Below, in pieces: positions 33,008 through 41,632 of a DNA stretch of 64,000 nucleotides. Numbering within the stretch: position 1 is the first letter of the stretch; every line of letters begins with the position of its first letter. The DNA comes from CAYOPZ01 sp964406005 (lineage in GTDB: Bacteria > Bacteroidota > Bacteroidia > Bacteroidales > SM23-62). The stretch covers positions 62,001 through 126,000 of the forward strand of contig CAYOPZ010000004.1 of NCBI GenBank assembly GCA_964406005.1. The letters run 5' to 3'. Below the pieces are notes generated by a model. It saw only the letters and a list, made by a program, of their open reading frames with translations, made no database searches and was not told the origin of the DNA. A program made the translations under genes and the position numbers.

Positions 33008-36000
33008 TTAATTAAGTTTAAATTCTATCTCCGGCTTTTGATGCAGGAATTGAATGAGCTGATCGGAAAGCTCGACTTTTCTCGTTCTTGAAAACATTTC
33101 CACATAGATATTGTCCTTGCTGTCATGGATCATGAATTTCAACCGGGCGGATCCTTTTTGCGGGTTTGTATATTTGTCAATATCGTTTATGAAATCTTCC
33201 GAAAGACTTTCAAGGGGTAAGGTCAGGATGAGGGAACTGATCATCTCCTCACGGACATCGGCCAGCATCTTTATCTCTTTAATCTTAAGTTCATAGTCCA
33301 TCGTGCTGTTCATTCTGGGCTGTACCATGGCCCTTATCAGCAAGGCATACCCCGGGGTGAAATAATTCTGGAAGCTGATGTAATCCTTGTTGAACAGAAC
33401 AATCCTGAAGGATTCGGTGAAATCTTCAATGATCACTGTCCCGTAAGGTTTGTTGTTCTTCGTATATGAACGCTGATGCGATTTCACCAGTCCCGCGATC
33501 ATTACCTCCTGTCCGTCCAGAATACTCATGTTATCAAGGTCTGCCAGGCTGTGCGTGCAGAAATGTTCTATTTCGAGCTTGTAGCTGTCAAGGGGATGTG
33601 CGGACAGATAGATGCCGATAAGCTCTTTTTCCTTGTCAAGCATGACCAGCTTTGGAAAATCTTCCTGCGTAGTGATCTGCGGTTTTGTAACCTCAGGGTG
33701 GTTTTCTTCGTTGAACAGGGACTGTTGTGAGGTCAGCTTTTCTGTCTGTATTCTGTTTCCGTACCTGGTCAGTTGTTCAATAAAGCTGACCTCCTTTGCA
33801 TCCAGGGCAAAATACTGGCCTCTTTTGATTTTCCCGAAACTGTCCAGGGCTCCTGATCCTGCAAGGGCTTCCAGACTTTTTTTATTGATTGCCTGAAGAT
33901 CCACCCTTTCAACGAGGGCATATACATCTTTAAAATTCCCATTTTGTTCCCGTTCTTGTATGATCCTTGATGCAGCCGATTCTCCAAGCCCTTTTATTGC
34001 TCCGAGCCCGAAGCGAATGTGTCCGTCCGCATTTACCGTGAACTTGATTCTGCTTTCATTCACATCGGGTCCCAGGACCGATAATCCCATTCGCCTGCAT
34101 TCATTCATGAAATGCGTGATCTTTTTGATGTCGTTGATGTTCCGGCTGAGGACAGCCGCCATGAATTCTGCGGGATAATGCGCTTTCAACCAGGCCGTCT
34201 GGTATGAAACATATGCATAGCACGTGGAATGGGACTTATTGAAGGCATACTGGGCAAAAGCTTCCCAGTCGGTCCATATCTTTTCGGCAATATTCTTCCG
34301 GATCCCGTTCCTGGTACAACCCTCAAGATATTTTTCCTTGAGTTCATCCATCATTTTGCGTTTTTTCTTGCCCATGGCTTTCCTCAGGCTGTCTGCCTGG
34401 CCGCCGCTGAAGCCCGCCATTTCCTGTGAAAGAAGCATCACCTGCTCCTGGTAGACGGTTATTCCGTATGTGTCTTTCAGGAATTTTTCCATTGCGGGCA
34501 GGTCGAACCGGATGTCCTGCTTCCCGTGCTTTCGCTTGATGTACATCGGGATATATTCCATGGGGCCGGGGCGGTACAGTGCGTTCATTGCGATCAGGTC
34601 TTCAAAGCGGTTGGGTTTCAATTCCCTCAGGTAGCGTTTCATTCCGTCCGATTCGAACTGGAACAGACCGGTTGTCTCTGCCCTGCTGTACAGATCGAAG
34701 GTTTCCTCATCGTCGAGGGGGATGTTGTCAATATCTATCTCAACACCCCTGGTATCCTTGATCATTTCCACGGCATCCTTGATTATGGACAGGGTTTTCA
34801 GCCCCAGGAAATCCATTTTAAGCATACCGACGGACTCGATGTGATTCCCGTCGAACTGGGTAACCATCAGGTCGGTGTCCTTTGACTTGCAGATGGGAAT
34901 GTGGTTGACCAGGTTGTCCTTGCCGATGATGATACCGCATGCATGCAACCCCGTGTGCCTTACAGATCCTTCAAGAATTTCGGCATATTGGAGGGTTCGC
35001 TTTGCAAGGTCCGTCCCCCTGTCCTTTATGTCGCTCAGTTCCTTGACTTCGCTGTATGCTTTTTTCAGGGTTATGCCCGGCCTTTCGGGGACAAGCTTGG
35101 CGAGCCTGTCCGCCTCGGGCAGCGGAAGCTTCTCGATGCGCGCTACGTCCCGGATGGCCATTTTTGCGGCCATGGTTCCGAATGTGATGATGTGCGCCAC
35201 CTTATCCCGGCCGTATTTATCGGCTACATACCGGAGTACATCATCACGGCCGTCTTCATCGAAATCAATATCTATATCGGGCATTGAGATCCGGTCGGGG
35301 TTGAGAAACCGTTCGAAAAGCAGGTGGTATTTCATCGGGTCGATGTCCGTTATCCGGGTGCAGTACGCCACCACGGAACCTGCGGCCGATCCGCGTCCCG
35401 GTCCCACGCTGACACCCATCTTGCGTGCTGCGGCAAGGAAATCCTGCACGATGAGAAAATAGCCCGGGAATCCCATGTTTTTAATGACGCCAAGCTCATA
35501 ATCAATTCTTTCCCTTAGCTGATCAGTGATTTCGCCGTATCGTCCTGCGGCACCTTCGTATGTCAGATGCCTCAGGTATTCGTCGGCATCCTGAAATTCA
35601 TCCGGGATCGGGAAATCGGGCATCATAGGTTCATGATTCAGATCATAGGTCTCAATTTTGTCGACGATTTCCCGGGTGTTTGAAAGTGCCTGGGGAACAT
35701 CTGCAAAAAGTTCGGCCATTTCCTCGCATGTCTTGAACCATTCCTGCTTTGTGTAGCGAAGCCTGTCAGGGTCGTCGAGCTCCTTGCCCGTATTCAGACA
35801 GATCAGGCGGTCGTGTGCTTCGGCGTCTTCCCTGTTCACAAAATGCACGTCGTTGGTGGCAACGACCTTGATGCCCCTTTCGGCGGATATGCTTATGAGT
35901 CTCTCATTCACAAGTTGCTGCTTGGCCAGTGTATCATTATCCAGAGCAGGGTCGCCTGTAGGGTGCCGCTGGAGCTCCAGGTAAAAATCCTCCCCGAATG

Positions 36001-36490
36001 TGTCCAGATAAAAAGCGAGGGTTTCTTCAAGTTGTTTGTCGTCCCGGTTGAGGATATGCGACGGGATTTCACCTCCAAGGCATGCTGAACCGACGATAAG
36101 CCCTTCATGATGTTCACGGAGAAGATCCCTGTCTATCCTGGGTTTGTAATAATGGCCTTCCGTCCATCCCATCGAAACCAGTTTGACAAGGTTGCTGTAA
36201 CCTGTGAGGTTTTTGGCGAGCAGCACCAGATGGTGGCCCCCACGGTCTTCCTTGGTGCTGGTGTCAAAGCGGCTCCTTCGGGCAATGTATGCTTCACAAC
36301 CTATGATGGGTTTCATGGAATGGCTCCTGGCCTCGTTGTAAAATTCCTTTGCACCGAACAGGTTCCCGTGGTCGGTAATGGCGATTGCCTTCATCCCGTC
36401 TTCTTTCGCCTTGCGTACCAGCGCGGGGATACTGGAAGCCCCGTCAAGGATCGAATACTGTGTATGTACATGCAGATGAGTAAAATCCAT
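33008..36490 (-). CDS. dnaE: DNA polymerase III subunit alpha
   Basis: A 1160-residue replicative polymerase. Residues 1-280 form a PHP domain (HLHVHTQYSILDGASS, ITDHGNLFG, CEAYIARR). The catalytic centre includes the PDIDIDFDEDGRD motif near residue 402. The C-terminal part carries a helix-hairpin-helix (FGLGAIKGLGESAA), an OB-fold near residue 990 (VMIAGLVKSHQRSYTKNNK) and a final domain. This is the DnaE1 type with no proofreading exonuclease insertion. It is divergent from rpsP with a 207-base gap. The length is close to that of other DnaE1 proteins. Confidence 0.97.
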   Translation of the reverse strand: MDFTHLHVHTQYSILDGASSIPALVRKAKEDGMKAIAITDHGNLFGAKEFYNEARSHSMKPIIGCEAYIARRSRFDTSTKEDRGGHHLVLLAKNLTGYSNLVKLVSMGWTEGHYYKPRIDRDLLREHHEGLIVGSACLGGEIPSHILNRDDKQLEETLAFYLDTFGEDFYLELQRHPTGDPALDNDTLAKQQLVNERLISISAERGIKVVATNDVHFVNREDAEAHDRLICLNTGKELDDPDRLRYTKQEWFKTCEEMAELFADVPQALSNTREIVDKIETYDLNHEPMMPDFPIPDEFQDADEYLRHLTYEGAAGRYGEITDQLRERIDYELGVIKNMGFPGYFLIVQDFLAAARKMGVSVGPGRGSAAGSVVAYCTRITDIDPMKYHLLFERFLNPDRISMPDIDIDFDEDGRDDVLRYVADKYGRDKVAHIITFGTMAAKMAIRDVARIEKLPLPEADRLAKLVPERPGITLKKAYSEVKELSDIKDRGTDLAKRTLQYAEILEGSVRHTGLHACGIIIGKDNLVNHIPICKSKDTDLMVTQFDGNHIESVGMLKMDFLGLKTLSIIKDAVEMIKDTRGVEIDIDNIPLDDEETFDLYSRAETTGLFQFESDGMKRYLRELKPNRFEDLIAMNALYRPGPMEYIPMYIKRKHGKQDIRFDLPAMEKFLKDTYGITVYQEQVMLLSQEMAGFSGGQADSLRKAMGKKKRKMMDELKEKYLEGCTRNGIRKNIAEKIWTDWEAFAQYAFNKSHSTCYAYVSYQTAWLKAHYPAEFMAAVLSRNINDIKKITHFMNECRRMGLSVLGPDVNESRIKFTVNADGHIRFGLGAIKGLGESAASRIIQEREQNGNFKDVYALVERVDLQAINKKSLEALAGSGALDSFGKIKRGQYFALDAKEVSFIEQLTRYGNRIQTEKLTSQQSLFNEENHPEVTKPQITTQEDFPKLVMLDKEKELIGIYLSAHPLDSYKLEIEHFCTHSLADLDNMSILDGQEVMIAGLVKSHQRSYTKNNKPYGTVIIEDFTESFRIVLFNKDYISFQNYFTPGYALLIRAMVQPRMNSTMDYELKIKEIKMLADVREEMISSLILTLPLESLSEDFINDIDKYTNPQKGSARLKFMIHDSKDNIYVEMFSRTRKVELSDQLIQFLHQKPEIEFKLN

Positions 36491-36650
36491 CTGTGCCGCC
36501 TATCTGGAAATGAGTGTTTTATGTTTTTGAAACGGACCTCGCCCTTCCTGGTAAAGTTAAGAATTTGACATACGGGTGCTGCCGGTGTTAATAATTATTT
36601 CAAAAGTTTCAAAAATCGCTTAAAATCCTTCAGGGAAAAGAATAAATATA

Positions 36651-36658
36651 TATCTTTG
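36651..36658 (+). promoter_or_regulatory. Candidate -7 element of rpsP
   Basis: TATCTTTG fits TAnnTTTG and predicts a start about 33 bases before the rpsP ATG at 36698. No convincing -33 element was found. Confidence 0.5.
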
Positions 36659-36697
36659 CACCTCCAAAATAATAAGAGAATACAGAATCGTTATATT

Positions 36698-37771
36698 ATG
36701 CCGGTTAAACTGAGATTAGCACGTCACGGCAGGAAAAAGTTTGCTTTTTACCACATTGTGGCTGCAGACGGAAGGGCGCCACGGGATGGCAGGTTTATAG
36801 AAAAACTGGGTATATATAATCCCAACACGGATCCGGCAACCATCGAGCTGGATTTTGACAAAGCGCTGGACTGGCTCGGTAAGGGTGCACAACCCAGCGA
36901 AACCGTAAGGGCGATCCTGTCCTACAAGGGGGTGCTTATAAAGAAGCATCTTCTTGAAGGTGCCAGGAAAGGGGCATTCTCAGAAGAGGAAGCTGAAAAA
37001 AGATTTGCCGCCTGGCTGAAGGAAAAGGAAGGCAGGATTCAGGCGAAAAAAGACAGAATTGCCAAGTCCCTGGATGATGAGATCAGGAAAAAGCTGGAAG
37101 CGGAGTCGAAAATCCGTGAAACAAGGGCGGCAGATATCCTCAAGAAACAGTCTGAGATTGCAGAAGCCGCTGAGAAAGATCAGAAGGATGCAGAGCAGGA
37201 AGCAGCCGGAGCTGTTGCTGAAACTGCCGAAGTTGTTGAGGAAACAGCTGGTGATGCCGATGCCGTAACAGAAGATGAAAAAACAGATGACACTGTAGAA
37301 GCCGCCGCCGCACAGGAAACTACAGAAGCAAGGGAAGAATCCGGGGAAATCCCGGCTGAAGAAGCGAAAGCGTCCGTGAGCGGAGAAAAGGAAGGGGAAA
37401 TTGCAGCGGAGAAAGCCGATGAGAAGAAAGAAGAGGAGAAGGAAGAGAAGGAAGAGAAGAAAGAAGAGGAGAAAGATGAGAAGGCCGATGAGAAGGAAGG
37501 TGAGAAAAAAAAGGGTGAATTGAAAGCTGAAGAGGAGCCGGCGGATGAGAAAAAGCCCGTAGCCGATAAGCAAGCCGCAGAAGATAAGGAACAGAAGGTC
37601 ATGGAAGCCCCGGAGGCGTCGGAGGGAAAAGAAGCCAGGAAGGTGAAACCCGCAGGCAAAGAAGTCAAAGACTCAAAAAAATCAAAAGAATCGAAGGACT
37701 CGAAAGAATCGAAGGACCCGAAAGATTCGAAGGAAGCAAAAGAGGCGGAGGAAACAAAAGGGAGTTCCTAA
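36698..37771 (+). CDS. rpsP: 30S ribosomal protein bS16 with a very long charged C-terminal tail
   Basis: A 357-residue protein. Residues 1-80 are a normal bS16 (MPVKLRLARHGRKKFAFYHI, DGRFIEKLGIYNP, DKALDWLGKGAQPSETVR). Residues about 90-150 are a charged helix as in other Bacteroidota. The remaining 200 residues are low-complexity, rich in Glu, Lys and Ala, ending with a run of short ESK/DSK-type repeats. The phylum often has bS16 proteins of about 180 residues, so this tail is unusually long. I start at MPVKL; a frame upstream has no support. rimM follows after 19 bases, a usual ribosome operon order. Confidence 0.93.
   Translation: MPVKLRLARHGRKKFAFYHIVAADGRAPRDGRFIEKLGIYNPNTDPATIELDFDKALDWLGKGAQPSETVRAILSYKGVLIKKHLLEGARKGAFSEEEAEKRFAAWLKEKEGRIQAKKDRIAKSLDDEIRKKLEAESKIRETRAADILKKQSEIAEAAEKDQKDAEQEAAGAVAETAEVVEETAGDADAVTEDEKTDDTVEAAAAQETTEAREESGEIPAEEAKASVSGEKEGEIAAEKADEKKEEEKEEKEEKKEEEKDEKADEKEGEKKKGELKAEEEPADEKKPVADKQAAEDKEQKVMEAPEASEGKEARKVKPAGKEVKDSKKSKESKDSKESKDPKDSKEAKEAEETKGSS
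37670..37750 (+). repeat. Degenerate tandem repeat coding for the rpsP tail end
   Basis: Near-identical short units of the form TCGAAGGACTCGAAAGAA repeat several times in frame and encode the ESKDSKESKD-type sequence of the bS16 tail. Such short-unit repeats can change length by slippage. Confidence 0.65.
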
Positions 37772-37790
37772 TAACCAAAAAACGTCCGGC

Positions 37791-38300
37791 ATGACCAGGG
37801 ACGAATGCATACTCCTTGGTTCCATTACAAAGACTCACGGCATTCGCGGTGAGTTGATCCTGAGAACAGCAGACCCATCCACGGAACCTGAAAAGCAGTG
37901 GGAATACTTATTCATTGAAATAGATGGAATAATGGTCCCTTTTTTTATTTCCCGGCTGCATCGTCTGAGAAATGGAGAATGGGCCATACAATTCGACGGA
38001 ATTACAGATAGAAGCCAGGCGGAATCAATAACGGGCCATACGGTCTGGACCTATAAGGATGATGCAGATGTCCAGCCGGACGGGATCAGTTTTAAGCAGC
38101 TTGAAGGCCATACATTATACGACGATACGAGCGGCAAGTCCGGAATTATAAAGGAATTTCTGGACATCCCGGGAAATCCCGTATTGAATACCCTCATCGA
38201 GGGGAAGGAGATGCTTGTACCCGTACAGGAAAAGTTTATAGTCAAAGTTGACGAGGCTGAAAAAAAAATCCGCATGCAATTGCCACCGGGTCTTATCTGA
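37791..38300 (+). CDS. rimM: Ribosome maturation factor RimM
   Basis: A 169-residue 16S rRNA processing factor. The N-terminal domain starts with LLGSITKTHGIRGELIL, and the C-terminal PRC-barrel contains QLEGHTLYDDTSGKSGIIKEF and EKFIVKVDEAEKKIRMQLP. It acts in 30S head assembly. It lies 19 bases after rpsP in the same direction. Confidence 0.95.
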   Translation: MTRDECILLGSITKTHGIRGELILRTADPSTEPEKQWEYLFIEIDGIMVPFFISRLHRLRNGEWAIQFDGITDRSQAESITGHTVWTYKDDADVQPDGISFKQLEGHTLYDDTSGKSGIIKEFLDIPGNPVLNTLIEGKEMLVPVQEKFIVKVDEAEKKIRMQLPPGLI

Positions 38301-38362
38301 TGTGCAGCGTTTGGACAAATTTTTCGTTGATTATATACATTAATGAATTAAAACACTGTCTT

Positions 38363-39061
38363 ATGAAAAATCGAACAGCCGGTATTTTATTCTGCGTTGT
38401 CTTCATATCTGCGGCAACGGCTGTGTTCGCACAGCAACAGGAGGAACGCGTTGTACCGTCATTCAGCGGAGTTTCACTTGGCATTGCAGCCGATCTCTAT
38501 CTGACCCAGGGAAGCCCGGCGAAAGTAATCGTGGAAGGGGATGAATCCAGCCTGGAAAACATCGTGACCGAAGTAAAAGGAGGTATTTTGATCATCAGAA
38601 ATGAAAAAAGATGGACAAGGAAAATAAGGAATGTCAATATCTGGGTGACAACACCGGAGATTGAAGAGCTGAACCTTTCGGGTTCCGGGTCCATCATTGC
38701 CGAAGGCCCGGTAAATACCGAAGAGCTTGAAATGAAAGTCAGCGGAAGCGGGAACATCACACTTGATGAACTTACCGGGGACGAGCTCGATGCCGCCATT
38801 TCAGGTTCCGGAGATATTTATCTTACGGGTTCTGCAGGTGAACTGGATATCAGGATCAGCGGATCGGGAGGGATAAAAGCCCCTTCCCTTACAGTGGATG
38901 AATGCTCCGTAAAGATCAGCGGATCGGGAAACTGCGAAATCAATGCGGGGAAGGAACTGGAGGCGCATATCTCCGGAAGCGGGAAAGTCATCTATTTCAG
39001 CAATCCCCGGGTAAATGCCTTTGTTTCCGGATCGGGAAGAGTCATCAACGGGAACGATTAG
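38363..39061 (+). CDS. DUF2807 (GIN-type auto-transporter-like) secreted protein
   Basis: About 232 residues beginning MKNRTAGILFCVVFISAATAVFAQ, a signal peptide. The rest is a right-handed beta structure of the DUF2807 family: the initial FSGVSLGIAADLYLTQG segment and then seven turns each with a SGSG motif (LSGSGS, VSGSGN, ISGSGD, ISGSGG, ISGSGN, ISGSGK, VSGSGR) about 20 residues apart. Function is unknown; homologues are envelope proteins in Bacteroidota. The stop overlaps that of the convergent tsaC-type gene by four bases. A frame from 38300 is rejected because it lacks a signal. Confidence 0.9.
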   Translation: MKNRTAGILFCVVFISAATAVFAQQQEERVVPSFSGVSLGIAADLYLTQGSPAKVIVEGDESSLENIVTEVKGGILIIRNEKRWTRKIRNVNIWVTTPEIEELNLSGSGSIIAEGPVNTEELEMKVSGSGNITLDELTGDELDAAISGSGDIYLTGSAGELDIRISGSGGIKAPSLTVDECSVKISGSGNCEINAGKELEAHISGSGKVIYFSNPRVNAFVSGSGRVINGND

Positions 39062-39633
39062 GCCTGTTTGCGGATTACCTCTATTTCTCCCTTCAAGCCC
39101 ACCTTCAGGATTCCTGACGGTTTTCTTTTATGCCGGTCGTCACGCCTCCAGTCAACGGCATAGTCCACAGAGGAAATAATGGAGGCATCGATCTGATTGT
39201 AAAAAGCAGGGGCAGGGTGCCCGGACCTGTTTGCGGAGGAGGAGACGATGGGTTTGCGGAAGGCCCGGATAAGCCCACTGCAAAACGGGTCACCGGTAAT
39301 TCTGATCCCGACGGATCCGTCCTTTTGGATCAGGTTGGCTGCAAGTCCCCTGGCACCGGGGTAGATGATGGTCAGTGCCTGCGGGGAGAGGGCCAGGATC
39401 TCCAGTGCCATGTCCGGTACTTCTTCCACGTATTTTTCCAGCATGGACTTTGAATCGACCAGTATCAGCATGACCCTGGAGTCTTGACGTTCCTTTATCT
39501 CATATAGTCTGCTCACCGCGGCCGGTCTGGTGGCATCACATCCTATGCCCCATATGGTGTCTGTGGGATAAAGTATGGAACCCCCTGCCGAGAGAATACC
39601 GAGACTTTTTTCTATTTCTTCCTGCATTCCCAT
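39058..39633 (-). CDS. L-threonylcarbamoyladenylate synthase (Sua5/YrdC/TsaC family)
   Basis: A 191-residue protein that makes threonylcarbamoyl-AMP for tRNA t6A37. YPTDTIWGIGCDA near the N-terminus, YEIKERQDSRVMLILV, and SSSANRSGHPAPAF are family motifs. The KxRxxxxxM form (KERQDSRVML) is in place of the KPL segment of E. coli proteins; this variant is familiar in Bacteroidota. It is followed on the minus strand by no gene, and the glycosyltransferase stop lies seven bases upstream of its start. Confidence 0.9.
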   Translation of the reverse strand: MGMQEEIEKSLGILSAGGSILYPTDTIWGIGCDATRPAAVSRLYEIKERQDSRVMLILVDSKSMLEKYVEEVPDMALEILALSPQALTIIYPGARGLAANLIQKDGSVGIRITGDPFCSGLIRAFRKPIVSSSANRSGHPAPAFYNQIDASIISSVDYAVDWRRDDRHKRKPSGILKVGLKGEIEVIRKQA

Positions 39634-39639
39634 GTCGGG

Positions 39640-40761
39640 TTAGTCCTCGATTGTTTTAAGGTATACGTTCATAATGGCGGCAGCTATGGTCTCGTCCCTG
39701 AACCGGTCTGCATGCCGCCTGCCTTTGTCTGACATTTCACGGTGTAAACGGGTGTCTTCAATGATCCTGCGAATGGAAGCAGCAATCTCTTCCGGTTGAT
39801 CCGGGTCGATATAAATGGAATGTCTGCCACCGGCCTCGGCAAAACATCCTCCTTTGGTGGTGATGACCGGTATGCCTGAACTGAGTGCTTCCAGGATGGG
39901 AATGCCGAATCCTTCGAAACGGGACGGATAGATGAAAATTTCCGCCATCTGGTACAGCGCCGGCAGGTCTTCATTGGGTACGTTTTCAAGAAAATAAATA
40001 TGCTTCATACCGTGACCGGAAATATATTTCCTGACAAGCCTGGCATAAGAGGTGGGTCTGCCGATGACAACAAGCGGGAAGGAAATGGAATTTTCATGAA
40101 TGGCCCTGACGACCTGGAGAAGGTTTTTCCTGGGTTCTATGGTACCCACGTACAGGAGATATTCCGGCGGAAGACCGTATTTCTCCCGGACCTCCGTTTT
40201 ATTTTCTTCCCCCCGTTCCCGGTAAAACTCCGGATCACACCCCTGGTAGACCACATCGATCTTTTCGTCAGGGATCCCGAAGAATTCAACGATATCCGAC
40301 CGCGTCTGTTCGGAGATGGCAATGATCCTGCCTGCATACCTGCACGCATACCTGGCCTTTCGGGTATAAATGTACCTGTCAACGGGACTGTACCATTGCG
40401 GATATCTCAGGAAGATCAGGTCATGAATGGTCACTACGGACCTTATTTCATGTTTGTGTATTCCGAAGGGAATTTCATTGCTGAGGCCGTGGTAAAGCTC
40501 GATCCCGTCACGTTCAAGCGGTTTGCACAACCAGTATGAACGCCAGAAGGATGGGAAATTCCTGCCGGTCCGGGAAGAGGGGTAGACCAGTTTATGGTAC
40601 CGGAAACCGGGATTTTCAATCATTCCCTTCTGCTTTGGAATGTACAGGTAGAGTTCATTGTCGGGAAACCGCCTGCCCAGCTGCCTTATGGTATTCCTGC
40701 TGTAATTGCCCAGTCCGCTGAAATTGAAAAAAGCCCGCTTGGCATCGAATCCTATCCGCAT
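39640..40761 (-). CDS. Glycosyltransferase family 4-like protein
   Basis: A 373-residue GT-B fold enzyme starting MRIGFDAKRAFFNFSGLGNYSR. The C-terminal half has YVGTIEPRKNLLQVVRA, FIYPSRFEGFGIPILEALSSGIPVI, with the EGFGIPILEA donor-binding motif. It most likely adds a mannose-like sugar to a cell-envelope glycan; donor and acceptor are unknown. No signal or membrane segment is visible. It is between dapD upstream (two-base gap) and the tsaC-type gene downstream. Confidence 0.9.
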   Translation of the reverse strand: MRIGFDAKRAFFNFSGLGNYSRNTIRQLGRRFPDNELYLYIPKQKGMIENPGFRYHKLVYPSSRTGRNFPSFWRSYWLCKPLERDGIELYHGLSNEIPFGIHKHEIRSVVTIHDLIFLRYPQWYSPVDRYIYTRKARYACRYAGRIIAISEQTRSDIVEFFGIPDEKIDVVYQGCDPEFYRERGEENKTEVREKYGLPPEYLLYVGTIEPRKNLLQVVRAIHENSISFPLVVIGRPTSYARLVRKYISGHGMKHIYFLENVPNEDLPALYQMAEIFIYPSRFEGFGIPILEALSSGIPVITTKGGCFAEAGGRHSIYIDPDQPEEIAASIRRIIEDTRLHREMSDKGRRHADRFRDETIAAAIMNVYLKTIED

Positions 40762-40763
40762 GT

Positions 40764-41588
40764 TCAGAACGTAATGTTGTATTCTCTCAGAGCATCATTG
40801 AGCGAGGTTTTCTTGTCGGTAGACGCTTTTCGTTTTCCGATGATCAGTGCACATGAAACCTCGAAAGTGCCGGCCGGGAATTCCTTCGGACAGGATCCGG
40901 GAATAACCACCGATCTGGAGGGTACGGTCCCCCTGTGCTCGACAGGTTCCTTTCCCGTCACGTCGATAATCCTGGTGGATCCGGTGATCACAACATTGGC
41001 TCCCAGAACAGCCTCCTTTTCCACCCTGGCACCTTCCACGATAATGCTTCTGGAACCTATAAAGCAGTTGTCCTCGATGATTACAGGCGCTGCCTGTACG
41101 GGTTCCAGTACACCTCCGATGCCGACGCCACCGCTGAGATGTACATTTTTGCCCACCTGCGCGCATGAACCGACCGTAGCCCAGGTATCCACCATGCTTC
41201 CTTCATCCACATATGCACCAATGTTCACGTACGAGGGCATCATGATTACACCCTTGGCAAGGTATGAACCGTAACGGGCAATGGCATGGGGCACTATGCG
41301 GACGCCCAGTTCCCGGTAATTCTTTTTAAGGGGGATCTTATCGTGAAATTCAAAAGGGCCTGTTTCAATAACCGTCATTTGCTGTATGGGGAAATAAAGG
41401 ATAACGGCCTTCTTGATCCAGTCATTGACCTTCCAGCCCCCATTCTTCTGATCCGGCTCGGCCACCCTGAGCCTGCCGGCATCCAGTTCATCGATGACAT
41501 ACCGTATCGTCTTTCTTACATCCTCATCACTGAGCATGACCCTGTTCTCCCATGCCTGTTCAATGACTGTCTGATGGATTGTATACAT
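40764..41588 (-). CDS. dapD: 2,3,4,5-tetrahydropyridine-2,6-dicarboxylate N-succinyltransferase
   Basis: A 274-residue acyltransferase in the succinylase branch of lysine and meso-diaminopimelate synthesis. Left-handed beta-helix hexapeptide repeats run from about residue 115 (MMPSYVNIGAYVDEGSMVDT, AQVGKNVHLSGGVGIGGVLEP). The substrate-binding N-terminus (VIEQAWENR, NGGWKVNDWIKKAVIL) is typical. It is followed by the glycosyltransferase gene two bases away, so both are probably on one transcript. Its product route fits the DAP-type murein implied by mpl. Confidence 0.95.
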   Translation of the reverse strand: MYTIHQTVIEQAWENRVMLSDEDVRKTIRYVIDELDAGRLRVAEPDQKNGGWKVNDWIKKAVILYFPIQQMTVIETGPFEFHDKIPLKKNYRELGVRIVPHAIARYGSYLAKGVIMMPSYVNIGAYVDEGSMVDTWATVGSCAQVGKNVHLSGGVGIGGVLEPVQAAPVIIEDNCFIGSRSIIVEGARVEKEAVLGANVVITGSTRIIDVTGKEPVEHRGTVPSRSVVIPGSCPKEFPAGTFEVSCALIIGKRKASTDKKTSLNDALREYNITF

Positions 41589-41632
41589 ATTCCTGTTTGG
41601 TTTTATACAAAAGTAACGGAAAAAAGATTCCG

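Noticed and set aside
36980..37668. Minus-strand low-complexity frames (Phe/Leu- and Ser-rich) inside rpsP
   Set aside because: They are reverse readings of the Glu/Lys-rich tail (GAA/AAG-type codons) and are not genes.
37670..37750. Short regular repeats considered as a CRISPR array
   Set aside because: Units are too short, have no unique spacers, and are in frame with the rpsP tail.
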